Positions 8,725-16,682 of a stretch of 42,540 bases of DNA are shown here, one piece after another. How positions within the stretch are numbered: the stretch's first letter is position 1; each line of letters begins with the position of its first letter. The position numbers and the translations under genes are program-made. The notes under the pieces are model-generated. The model saw nothing but the letters and a program-made list of their open reading frames with translations, had not been told where the DNA came from and ran no database searches. Source of the DNA: Planctomycetota bacterium (lineage in GTDB: Bacteria > Planctomycetota > UBA1135 > GCA-002686595); contig JASLMK010000007.1 of the NCBI GenBank assembly GCA_030746555.1, forward strand, positions 1-42,540, written 5' to 3'.

Positions 8725-11022
8725 TCAGAGCATCGAGACCGGATCGACGTCGATCAGCACCCGCGTGCGCGGGCTCTCCAGCGCGAAGCGGATCAGGAAC
8801 CCGCGGGCAGTCGCCGCGGCGTCGGCATCGGACCCGCGCGCGGGGAGCTTGAGCAGGAGATGGCGACGGTGGCGGCCGCGCAGCATGGCGATCGGCGCCG
8901 GCGCCGGGCCGAGGACCGTACCGCCGTGCGCCTGGGTGCAGGCCGAGAGCCCTGCGGCGCAGCGTCCTGCCGCCTCCCCGGCGCGCGCGCCGTCCTCGTC
9001 CTCGAACACGACGCGGATCAGGCGCGCGTGGGGCGGGTAGCCGAGCTCACCGCGCAGGGCCGCCTCCTGGTCGCAGAACCCCTCGTAGTCATTGCGTGCC
9101 GCCCGTTGGATCGCGGGGTGGTCGGGGGTGGAGGTCTGGACGACGATGCGGCCTTCGTCTGCACCGCGACCGGCGCGCCCGGAGACCTGGGCCAGGAGCT
9201 GGTAGGTGCGCTCGGCGGCCCGGAAGTCGGGCAGGTGCAAGGCGCTGTCCGCCGCCACGATCCCGACCAGGACGACGTCGGGGAAGTCGAGGCCCTTGGC
9301 GATCATCTGCGTCCCCACGAGCACGTCGAGCTCGCCCTTGCCGAACGCCTCGAGGGTGCGCTCGTAGTCCTCTCGGCGCAGCATGGTGTCCGAGTCCATG
9401 CGCGCCAGGCGGGCCTTTGGAAGGAACGCGGCGAGAGCACTCTCGACGCGCTCGCTCCCGCCGCCGAGGTAGTGCAGGGCGGGAGCCGTGCAGGCGGGGC
9501 AGGCCTTGGGGGGCGCGACCTCCTCGCAGCAGCAGTGGCAGACGGCCCGTCCGATGCGGCGGTGGAACGTGAGGGTCACGTCGCACTGGCGGCAGCGGAC
9601 GCTCTCGTTGCACTCACGGCACCACAGCACCGGAGCGAAGCCGCGCCGGTTGAGGAACAAGATCGCCTGCTTGCCCCGCTCCAGGGTCTCCTCCAGGAGG
9701 GTGCGCAGGCGCCGGGAGAAGAGCTTGGGGCCGGTTCGGTCGGGCTTCTCCCGGCGCATGTCGACGATCTCGATCGCGGGCATGGAGCGCCCGCTGACGC
9801 GCTCGGTCAGCGCCAGCCGCTCGTAGCGCCCCTCGCGGGCGTTGCTCCACGACTCCAGGGAGGGCGTGGCCGAGCCGAGCACGCACAGCGCGCCCGCTGA
9901 GCGCGCGCGCACGACGGCGACGTCGCGGGCGTGGTAGCGCGGCGCGCTCTCCTGCTTGAAGGACGGTTCGTGCTCCTCGTCCACGACGATCACGCCGAGG
10001 TCGGGCACGGGAGCGAAGATCGCCGAGCGCGCGCCGACCACCACGCGCGCCTGACCGCTGCGAGCCTTCGTCCACATGTCCAGGCGCTGGGCGTCGGTCA
10101 TGCCGCTGTGGAGGATCGCGACCTCGCCGAAGCGCGAGCGGAACCAGCTCACGGTCTGGGGGGTCAGGGCGATCTCGGGCACGAGGACGATCGCCCCGCG
10201 CCCGAGCTCGAGGGCGCGCTCGATCACGCGCAGGTAGACCTCGGTCTTGCCGCTGCCGGTGACTCCCTGGAGCAGGTACGTTCCGTATTCGGCCGCCTCG
10301 AGGCGCCCCACGAGGGCGCCGACCGCAACTTCCTGCTCGCCCGTGAGCGACTCAGGCTTCTTCCGCCGCGGCCCCGGCGAGAGCAAGGGATCGGGAGCCG
10401 AGACCACGCGCTCGATCGTGACCCACCCGCGACGCTCCAGGGAGCGGCAGGGGTGCTCGCTGATCTTCAAGCGGCGGGTCACGGCGCGCACCTCGATCGG
10501 CTCCCCGATCTCCAGCAGGGTCCGCAGCAGGCGGTGCTGCTTGGGGTAGCGGTCGGCGACCTCGGCCAGCTCGGCCTCTCCGACTCCCTCGACGACCCCG
10601 ACGACCCGCACTCGGCGCCGACCGCCTTCGCGCTTGAGGGAGCCGGGCAGGACCGCCGCCAGGGCCTGGCCCCAGGAGCAGGCGTAGTAGTCGGCGAACC
10701 AGCGCGAGAGCTCGAGGAGGCCGGCGTCGACGATGGGCTCGGGGTCGAGCACGTCCCCCACCGCACGGAGCCGTCGGCCGTCGAGGTCGCACTCCTCCTC
10801 CAAGGCGACCACGACGCCGATCAGGCGCCGCGAACCGAAGGGGACCGCGACCCGCACTCCCGGGCGCACCGCCCCGGCGAGGGCCTGGGGGACGGCGTAG
10901 GTGAACTCGCAGCGCAGGGGGCGATTCAGCGCCACCCGTGCGTAGGCCGAGGGCGGGGTCTGGACCTTCTCGGCGGCGGGGAACAGCAATCCGCGGGCCG
11001 GGTCCGTGCCGTCGTCGGCCAC
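8725..11022 (-). CDS. priA: Primosomal protein N' (replication-restart helicase PriA)
   Basis: A 765-residue 3'-to-5' superfamily 2 helicase that reloads the replisome at stalled forks. The N-terminal 3'-DNA-binding domain (TYAVPQAL, VPFGSRRLIG) is followed by a winged helix. The helicase core has Walker A GVTGSGKTEVYL (near residue 252), the DEEH box in VVDEEHEPSFKQE (near 346) and GSATPSLES. Zinc-binding cysteine pairs lie at about 465-507 (CRECNESVRCRQC, CHCCCEE, CPACTAP), with a C-terminal helicase domain beyond. It is the last gene of the rimO-pgsA-pgpA-PP2C-mazG-priA chain, starting 4 nt after the MazG-like gene ends. Confidence 0.97.
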   Translation of the reverse strand: MADDGTDPARGLLFPAAEKVQTPPSAYARVALNRPLRCEFTYAVPQALAGAVRPGVRVAVPFGSRRLIGVVVALEEECDLDGRRLRAVGDVLDPEPIVDAGLLELSRWFADYYACSWGQALAAVLPGSLKREGGRRRVRVVGVVEGVGEAELAEVADRYPKQHRLLRTLLEIGEPIEVRAVTRRLKISEHPCRSLERRGWVTIERVVSAPDPLLSPGPRRKKPESLTGEQEVAVGALVGRLEAAEYGTYLLQGVTGSGKTEVYLRVIERALELGRGAIVLVPEIALTPQTVSWFRSRFGEVAILHSGMTDAQRLDMWTKARSGQARVVVGARSAIFAPVPDLGVIVVDEEHEPSFKQESAPRYHARDVAVVRARSAGALCVLGSATPSLESWSNAREGRYERLALTERVSGRSMPAIEIVDMRREKPDRTGPKLFSRRLRTLLEETLERGKQAILFLNRRGFAPVLWCRECNESVRCRQCDVTLTFHRRIGRAVCHCCCEEVAPPKACPACTAPALHYLGGGSERVESALAAFLPKARLARMDSDTMLRREDYERTLEAFGKGELDVLVGTQMIAKGLDFPDVVLVGIVAADSALHLPDFRAAERTYQLLAQVSGRAGRGADEGRIVVQTSTPDHPAIQRAARNDYEGFCDQEAALRGELGYPPHARLIRVVFEDEDGARAGEAAGRCAAGLSACTQAHGGTVLGPAPAPIAMLRGRHRRHLLLKLPARGSDADAAATARGFLIRFALESPRTRVLIDVDPVSML

Positions 11023-11026
11023 GCGC

Positions 11027-11317
11027 TCACCCGCAGCCGCAGGGCGTCTCGTGACAACGCGGGCATCCCCGCGCGTACTTGCGACAGGCCGCCCGCTCGA
11101 GGTCGACGCCGGCGATCGAGGCCAGGGTCGCGAGCCAGGCGAGGACGTCGGCGAATTCCCCCTCGAGGTCGTCGACTTCGTTGCGCCGCAGCGCTCGGGT
11201 GAGCTCGCCGACCTCCTCGCAGAACCACATGTGGGTTCCCGCGAGCCCGCGGCTCGCGTCGCGCTCGTAGTAGATGCGCTCGATCAGCGCCTGGAACTTG
11301 GCGATCTCCACGCTCAC
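11027..11317 (-). CDS. MazG-like nucleotide pyrophosphohydrolase
   Basis: A 96-residue all-alpha NTP pyrophosphatase-like protein. The metal-binding signature is visible: EEVGELTRAL (EExxE) followed by EGEFADVLAWL (ExxD). The C-terminus carries a cysteine cluster, CPRCHETPCGCG, plus another cysteine shortly before, which may bind zinc; similar tails occur in other short MazG-like proteins. The expected activity is hydrolysis of nucleoside triphosphates to monophosphates, for pool cleaning; the substrate is unknown. GTG 11317 overlaps the stop of the upstream PP2C-like gene (GTGA). Confidence 0.88.
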   Translation of the reverse strand: MSVEIAKFQALIERIYYERDASRGLAGTHMWFCEEVGELTRALRRNEVDDLEGEFADVLAWLATLASIAGVDLERAACRKYARGCPRCHETPCGCG

Positions 11318-12714
11318 CCCTCCCGCTTCGCCGAGGCGATGGTGATGTCGTTGGGGAAGGGCTGGTCTCCGGCGAAGCGGGCGATGGCCTCCTCGAGGGC
11401 CTCGAGCATGCTTGCGGTCGAGCCGCCCGCGTTGGCGTGGACGAGCTTGTAGAAGGGCTTCTCGCCGAGCTCGGCGCCCGCTTCGTTCTGTACGGAGACG
11501 GGTCCGGTGTTCGCCAGCACGATCCGATCGCCGCTCTCCAGGGCGATGCGCTGGACCTCCAGGGTGCGATCGAACACCGGGCCACGGTCGAAGCCGAGGG
11601 CGATCCCCTCGGGCTGGACGAGGCGCACGCTGCGCTTGGCGGCGATGAGGTGCAGGAGGGGGACCTTGTGGCCCGCGCAGGCCACCTCGACCTCATGCTT
11701 GCCCGGATCGATCAGGGCGTACATGGCGGTGACGAACATCCCGCGCCGCACGTCGGAGGCGAGGAAGCCGTTGACGAGCCGGAGCGCTTCGGCGCTGTCG
11801 GCGTTGCGCGAGAGCTCTCCACGCAGGTACGCCCGGGCCGTGGCGCCCACGAGGGCCCCCGGTACGCCCTGGCCGCTGACCCCGCAGACCAGCACGCCCA
11901 CGCGGCCGTCGCCGAGGGCGATGAAGTCGTGGAAGTCGCCCCCTGGTTGGGGCGCACCGACGTGGGTCCCACCGAGTTCGTAGCCGGCGCAGGCGGGCAC
12001 GGCCTCCACGTGCAGGGCCTCGCGCACCTCGTTGGCCACCTCCATCTCGCGCTCGCGCGCGGAGAGCTCGATCTCGTTCTCCTGCGCCTCCTCGAGCTCC
12101 TCGGCCATGCGGTTGACGGTGCGCGCCAACAGCGCCACCTCGCCACCTCCCTTGACCCGCGAGCGGTGGTGCAGGTTCCCGCGGGCGATCTGGCGGATGT
12201 CGTTGACGATCGAGTTCAGCGGCTGCACGACGTGGTTGGAGACGAGCAGCGCGACGAAGGCGCCGACGATGATGACGACCAGGGTGATCCCGGCGATCAG
12301 CCCCGCCACGCCCTTGCCGAGCTCGCCGGGGTCCTTGGGGACGAGGAAGCGCCGGCGCAGCTTCTGCTCGTCGGAGAGGTTCTCGTCACGGTACTCGTAG
12401 TACCAGGCCGGGAGCATCTCGCCGCGATCCAGCCCGTAGATGGCGTCGTAGCGCAGGATCGGCGAGCCCCGGAAGCCCGTCGCCTTCTCCCCCACCTGCT
12501 CGAAGTTGGTGGACTGGAGCTCGCGCGTGGTCAGCTCGACCGCTTCGAGGACCCGATTCTCCAAGGCGCGCGCCGCGATCCTGCTGACCGACTGCATCAG
12601 GAGGTAGCCGGCGACGACCATGACCAGTGCCAGAGAGAGGCTCATGGTCAGGGTGAACTTCGTTCGCAGGGGGAGCCCGCCGACGCGCCGATCCTGGTCC
12701 GCCGCGGGCGTCAT
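11314..12714 (-). CDS. HAMP-linked PP2C-like (SpoIIE/RsbU family) membrane protein with degenerate active site
   Basis: A 466-residue protein with a membrane segment at about residues 20-40, an extracytoplasmic sensor region of about 95 residues and a second membrane segment at about 136-158. A HAMP domain with a short coiled coil follows, then a PP2C-type domain to the end. RsbU-like proteins dephosphorylate anti-anti-sigma factors in partner-switching. Of the expected metal ligands, PGGDFHDF is kept, but the aspartate of D-VSG-x-G is glycine (CGVSGQG) and TDG is NTG (VLANTGPV); NDIT keeps one acid. It may therefore be a pseudophosphatase or work with altered metal binding. No STAS or HPK-type anti-sigma gene is next to it. 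It overlaps pgpA (ATGA) and the MazG-like gene (GTGA). Confidence 0.88.
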   Translation of the reverse strand: MTPAADQDRRVGGLPLRTKFTLTMSLSLALVMVVAGYLLMQSVSRIAARALENRVLEAVELTTRELQSTNFEQVGEKATGFRGSPILRYDAIYGLDRGEMLPAWYYEYRDENLSDEQKLRRRFLVPKDPGELGKGVAGLIAGITLVVIIVGAFVALLVSNHVVQPLNSIVNDIRQIARGNLHHRSRVKGGGEVALLARTVNRMAEELEEAQENEIELSAREREMEVANEVREALHVEAVPACAGYELGGTHVGAPQPGGDFHDFIALGDGRVGVLVCGVSGQGVPGALVGATARAYLRGELSRNADSAEALRLVNGFLASDVRRGMFVTAMYALIDPGKHEVEVACAGHKVPLLHLIAAKRSVRLVQPEGIALGFDRGPVFDRTLEVQRIALESGDRIVLANTGPVSVQNEAGAELGEKPFYKLVHANAGGSTASMLEALEEAIARFAGDQPFPNDITIASAKREG

Positions 12715-13202
12715 GGCGTGGTGATCGCGTCCCAGGGCAGGTCGGTCAGGAGCAGGCGGGCGGGGGCGATGATCAGGACGAGCCCGAACAGGCCCGCGAC
12801 GACGTCGTCGAGCAGGATCCCATCTCCACCGGGGATGGTCTCCATGCGGCGCGCGAGGCGCGGCTTGGCGATGTCGAAGAAGCGGAACACGAAGAAGGCC
12901 ACGGTCAGGGTGAGCGCGCTCGGGCCGCTCGTCCAGAGTACGCAGATCAAGTAGCCGACGACCTCGTCGAGGACGAAGATCCCCGGGTCCTTCTTCCCAG
13001 CGTACTCCTCCGCCCAGGTTCCTAGCGAGCGGCCGACGAGGTAGATCCCGGCGGCGGCCACCAGGATCCAGAGCGGGTAGAGGGCCGTCGGCGCCAGGGC
13101 CCAGGCGATGAGGACGCCCCCGAGGGTCCCGACGGTGCCCGGAGCGAAGGGCGAGCAGCCCAGGAAACCGCAGGAGACCAGGCCCAGGCGCAAGAGGTTC
13201 AC
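12711..13202 (-). CDS. pgpA: Phosphatidylglycerophosphatase A
   Basis: A 163-residue inner-membrane protein that removes the phosphate from phosphatidylglycerol phosphate. Characteristic motifs are APGTVGTLGGVL near the N-terminus, LDEVVGYLI in the middle and GILLDDVVAGL near the end, with hydrophobic membrane helices between them. GTG 13202 overlaps the stop of pgsA by 4 bp (GTGA). The product acts on the PgsA product, so the two consecutive steps of phosphatidylglycerol synthesis are translationally coupled. Confidence 0.95.
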   Translation of the reverse strand: MNLLRLGLVSCGFLGCSPFAPGTVGTLGGVLIAWALAPTALYPLWILVAAAGIYLVGRSLGTWAEEYAGKKDPGIFVLDEVVGYLICVLWTSGPSALTLTVAFFVFRFFDIAKPRLARRMETIPGGDGILLDDVVAGLFGLVLIIAPARLLLTDLPWDAITTP

Positions 13203-13804
13203 GACTCGTCCCCCAGGAGGATGCGCCTCGTACGCAGGGTGTAGGTGACGCCGGAGCCGACCGTGGCGACCAACGTCGTCCAGACCAGGGCGTGGGCCAG
13301 GAAGGCGAGGAAGTCGTAGAAGGCGGGCGGCCAGGCGACGATCTGCGTGCACAGCACGGCACCGACCGTGATGCACTGCATGATCATCTTGAACTTCCCG
13401 AAGCCGTCGGCGGGGAACTCCCGCCCCACGCTCTCCACGTACCCTCGAATCGCCGTGACCAGGAACTCGCGCGCCAGGGTGAGCACGACGACCGTGGCGG
13501 GCATGAAGGGCTGGGACCAGGGCATCGTCGCGAGGTAGATCATCGAGCCGACGATCAGGACCTTGTCGACGAAGGGATCGGCGATGCGTCCGAACGCGCT
13601 CACCTGGTTGTCGCGCCTGGCGAGGTACCCGTCGAGGGCGTCGGTCGAGGCGACGACGATGAAGAGCCAGAAGGCGATGTGGATCGGGACTCGGATCGTC
13701 TCCGCGGGCGCGGCTCCGTAGACGGCGAAGATCGTGAACAGGGCCAGGGCTCCCGCGAACCGCGACGCGGTGATGCGATTGGGCCAGTGCTCGAAGACGC
13801 TCAT
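13199..13804 (-). CDS. pgsA: CDP-diacylglycerol-glycerol-3-phosphate 3-phosphatidyltransferase
   Basis: A 201-residue polytopic CDP-alcohol phosphatidyltransferase. The full family signature DG-xx-AR-x8-G-xxx-D-xxx-D is present in DALDGYLARRDNQ followed by FGRIADPFVD. It makes phosphatidylglycerol phosphate from CDP-diacylglycerol and glycerol-3-phosphate. The motif REFLVTAIRGYVES supports PgsA rather than other family members. The ATG overlaps the stop of rimO, and pgpA follows with another 4-bp overlap. Confidence 0.94.
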   Translation of the reverse strand: MSVFEHWPNRITASRFAGALALFTIFAVYGAAPAETIRVPIHIAFWLFIVVASTDALDGYLARRDNQVSAFGRIADPFVDKVLIVGSMIYLATMPWSQPFMPATVVVLTLAREFLVTAIRGYVESVGREFPADGFGKFKMIMQCITVGAVLCTQIVAWPPAFYDFLAFLAHALVWTTLVATVGSGVTYTLRTRRILLGDES

Positions 13805-15153
13805 CGGTCCACCATCGCGGTGACGCAAGGCTCGCAGAGCAGGTTGGCCTCGTCGTCGATGCCCTCGACACGCACGCGCAGGCAGTCGCCGGGTCGGGCC
13901 GAAGAGCCGGCGACCAGGGCCAGGGTGTCGACCTCGGGGGCGTCCGTCTCGGCCCGGGCCACCGCGCCGTGTCCGCGGTCGGCCTCGTCCACGAGCACGT
14001 CGATCTCGCGGCCGACGAGCTCGGCCTGGGCGGCGCGCAGGAGCTCGTCGCGCACGGCGAGGACGGCCCGCGTGCGCGCCAGCACCTCCTCGGCAGGGAG
14101 ACGACCGGAGAGCTCGTGGCTGGCCGTCCCCTCCTCGTCCGAGTAGGGGAAGGCGCCCACACGGGTCAGGCGGTAGTCGCGCAGGAAGCGGCACAGCTCC
14201 TCCACGTCCTCTTCGCGCTCCCCGGGGAAGCCCACGAGGAGGGTCGTCCGCAGGGTCAGGCCGGGGACTTCCTCCAGCAGGCCCTCGACGATGGCGCGCA
14301 CCTGTTCACCGCTCCCGTGGCGACGCATGGCGCGCAGGACGGGGGTCGCGGCGTGCTGGATCGGCATGTCGAGGTAGGTGGCGACCCGCGGGTGGTCACG
14401 GAGGAGCGGGGCGAGCCCCTCGGGGAGACGATTGGGGTAGGCGTACATGACCCGCACCCGGAGGATGTCGGGCAGGTCCGCCAGGGCCTCGACGAGCTCT
14501 GGCAGCTCCCGCCCCGCGTCGCGGCCCCAGGCAGTGGAGTCCTCGGCCACCAGCACGAGCTCGCGCGCGCCACAGGTCGAGAGCTCGCGCCCCTCCTCCA
14601 GCAGGTCTTCCAGGCTCTTGGAGCGGTGCGGTCCCCGGATCGAGGGGATGGTGCAGAAGCTGCACTGATGGTCGCAGCCGTGCGAGATGCGCAGGAACGC
14701 GTAGGAAGCGGGGGTGGCTAGCAGGCGGCCTCCCTCGCGGCGCGCCTCGCGTTGGACGGGTCCCTCCAAGTAGTCGGGGATCGACTGCCCGTCGGTCAGT
14801 TCGCGCACCGATCGCGCGAGCTGCGTGTAGTCGGAGATCTCCGCGAAGAGGTCTACCTCGGGCAGCTCCTCGCGGAGCTTGCGTCGATAGCGCTGCACGA
14901 GGCAACCCGCCACGACCACCGAGCCGATCTCCCCGCGCCGCTTGCGCTCGAGGAGCCCGTGGATGACCTCGAGGGACTCCTCGCGCGCGGGGCCGATGAA
15001 CGAGCAGGTGTTGACGACGACGGCCCGCGCCCCTTCGGGGTCGTCGGTGACGACCAGTCCCTCCTCGGCCATCCGGCCCAGGATCAGCTCGGAGTCGATC
15101 AGATTCCGGGCGCAGCCCAGGTGGACGAGGGAGACGAGGCGGTGGTCACTCAC
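13801..15153 (-). CDS. rimO: Ribosomal protein S12 methylthiotransferase RimO
   Basis: A 450-residue radical SAM methylthiotransferase with three parts. The N-terminal UPF0004 domain opens with LGCARNLIDSE and carries NTCSFI and AGCLVQRY cysteines for the second Fe-S cluster. The radical SAM core has CDHQCSFCTIP. A C-terminal TRAM domain follows. RimO rather than MiaB is indicated by GCxxNxxDSE and FPYSDEEGTAS. It modifies an aspartate of ribosomal protein S12. GTG 15153 is chosen because VSDHRLVSLVHLGC fits the family N-terminus; a nearby ATG is out of frame. It heads a chain of overlapping genes and has its own GGCTACAAT promoter 23 nt upstream. Confidence 0.94.
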   Translation of the reverse strand: MSDHRLVSLVHLGCARNLIDSELILGRMAEEGLVVTDDPEGARAVVVNTCSFIGPAREESLEVIHGLLERKRRGEIGSVVVAGCLVQRYRRKLREELPEVDLFAEISDYTQLARSVRELTDGQSIPDYLEGPVQREARREGGRLLATPASYAFLRISHGCDHQCSFCTIPSIRGPHRSKSLEDLLEEGRELSTCGARELVLVAEDSTAWGRDAGRELPELVEALADLPDILRVRVMYAYPNRLPEGLAPLLRDHPRVATYLDMPIQHAATPVLRAMRRHGSGEQVRAIVEGLLEEVPGLTLRTTLLVGFPGEREEDVEELCRFLRDYRLTRVGAFPYSDEEGTASHELSGRLPAEEVLARTRAVLAVRDELLRAAQAELVGREIDVLVDEADRGHGAVARAETDAPEVDTLALVAGSSARPGDCLRVRVEGIDDEANLLCEPCVTAMVDR

Positions 15154-15161
15154 GGCATGGA

Positions 15162-15195
15162 CGGTCCGAGCGCGGCATTGTAGCCCCACGGACCG
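15162..15195. promoter_or_regulatory. rimO promoter (GGCTACAAT, minus strand) framed by an inverted repeat
   Basis: On the minus strand GGCTACAAT occupies 15185-15177, an extended -10 box 23 nt before GTG 15153. It lies within an inverted repeat: CGGTCCG at 15162-15168 and CGGACCG at 15189-15195, arm centres 27 bp apart. The arms could be an operator half-site pair or form a weak hairpin ending the ftsK-like transcript. The two explanations cannot be separated by sequence alone. Confidence 0.45.
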
Positions 15196-15198
15196 CGC

Positions 15199-16677
15199 CT
15201 AGGAGCCGTCGGTCAGCGCCATCCACTCCTCGCGGCTCATCAGGATTTCCCGGCTCTTGCCCCCCATGTAGGGACCGATCAGGCCTCGCTCCTGGAGCTC
15301 GTCGAGGACCCGGCAGGACTGGTCGAAGGAGAGGTCGAAGGTCCGTTGGAGCATGGAGACGGCCACGCGCTCGCGCTCCAGGAACAGGCACCCCGCCTCC
15401 ACCAGGAGGTCGTTGCCCATTTCGGGCGCCGCCTGGGGCTCCAGAACCACCTCGCGCTCGTCGGGCGCAGGGGGCTCGTCCCCGTCGGGCTCCTCGACGA
15501 TGGGCTCGCCGAACAGATCGCGCTCGCAGCCCTCCTCGTCGCCTTCCAGCTCCGCCGCGTCCTCGAGCTCCTCGGATTCGCCCTCCTCGGGATCCTCTTC
15601 CTCGGCGTCCTCCTCCTCGAGCTCGGCCGCGTCCTCGAGCTCCTCGGATTCGTCCTCTTCGGACTCCTCTTCCTCGGCGTCCTCCTCGGATTCAGGCTCG
15701 TCGTAGAGGCCCGGCTCCTCGCCGTCGTCCTCGCTCGCCGCCTGCTCCCAGCTCGGTGGGGGCGGCGTCGGATCCACGAGGCGGCTCGTGCCGTCCCCGT
15801 CCTCGCTCAGCTCTTCGTCGGCCGGTCTGTGCCCGAGGTCTTCGCCCGGAGGTGGGGCTGCGTCGCCCGCTGCTTCGTGGGCAGCCAGATGTGCGTCAGG
15901 GGTGTCGACAAAGGACGCACCGTCCTCGTGATCTCCCTGCTGCACGGAAGCCACTTCACTCGTACTTGTGCTCGTTGGTTCGAATCCATCTTCGCTGTCG
16001 AGGAGGTTCGCCCCCTCGGGAACCCCGCCGACCAGCCGGACATCCACCGGATAAGGGGAGGAGGGTTCCTGCCAGGTCCCCTCGGCTGCGTCGGTCTCGG
16101 GCTCGTAGGTCTTTCGCGTGGGGAGCAGTGCCTCGGCCTCGTCGGCCGTGACTGCATCCGCGCACTCCTTCCTTGGAGCGGCTGATACCCCGCGAAAGTT
16201 CCAGGTTTTCGCGGAAAACCACTCCAGATCCCGAATCCAGGCGAACCAGGCGCACGACCCCGTGATCACGGCCCCCAGGGCCATGCCCACGGGTGGCGCC
16301 ACGGCGCCCGCCAACAGGCCGCCCGTGGCCGTCCCCAGGGCCCCCCCGGCCCCCTCGGAGGCGGCGCCCGCGAAGACCGCCAGGCCCCCGACGCACCCCG
16401 CGAGTCCCCAGACCGCGGCCAGGATGTTCACTCCGCCACCGAACAGGAACGTCCTGATGCCCACGACGGCGAACCCGACCGAGAGCAGCAAGGCGGGCCA
16501 CAACCCGATCCCGTTCATCACGTCGCGCGCCAGGGCGGAGGTCCCGGCGGGTTCGTCGGGAACGCCCCGGAAGAGGGCGGCGCCGAGTACGACGACGAAG
16601 AACGAGCCGGGCAGGAACAGGACGAACAGCCCCAGCCACTCGGCGGCGGAGACTTCCTTGGATTGCTTCGCTTTCAT
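15199..16677 (-). CDS. FtsK-like membrane protein with gamma domain but no motor ATPase
   Basis: A 492-residue protein. The first 150 residues are hydrophobic and carry about four membrane segments (from LGLFVLFLPGSFFVVVLGAAL to ALGAVITGSCAWFAW). Residues about 160-420 form a long, mostly disordered linker that becomes strongly acidic, including a repeated ESEELEDAAELE. Residues about 423-485 are an FtsK gamma winged helix: LVEAGCLFLERERV...LQRTFDLSFDQSCRVLDEL...GGKSREILMSREEW aligns throughout with the gamma domain of the upstream ftsK. No Walker A or B or other RecA-type motor sequence is present. ATG 16677 is preferred over GTG 16686 because GAGGAG then lies 8 nt upstream. The gene follows ftsK with 5 nt between its start and the ftsK stop. 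Function unknown. Confidence 0.85.
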   Translation of the reverse strand: MKAKQSKEVSAAEWLGLFVLFLPGSFFVVVLGAALFRGVPDEPAGTSALARDVMNGIGLWPALLLSVGFAVVGIRTFLFGGGVNILAAVWGLAGCVGGLAVFAGAASEGAGGALGTATGGLLAGAVAPPVGMALGAVITGSCAWFAWIRDLEWFSAKTWNFRGVSAAPRKECADAVTADEAEALLPTRKTYEPETDAAEGTWQEPSSPYPVDVRLVGGVPEGANLLDSEDGFEPTSTSTSEVASVQQGDHEDGASFVDTPDAHLAAHEAAGDAAPPPGEDLGHRPADEELSEDGDGTSRLVDPTPPPPSWEQAASEDDGEEPGLYDEPESEEDAEEEESEEDESEELEDAAELEEEDAEEEDPEEGESEELEDAAELEGDEEGCERDLFGEPIVEEPDGDEPPAPDEREVVLEPQAAPEMGNDLLVEAGCLFLERERVAVSMLQRTFDLSFDQSCRVLDELQERGLIGPYMGGKSREILMSREEWMALTDGS

Positions 16678-16682
16678 GATGC

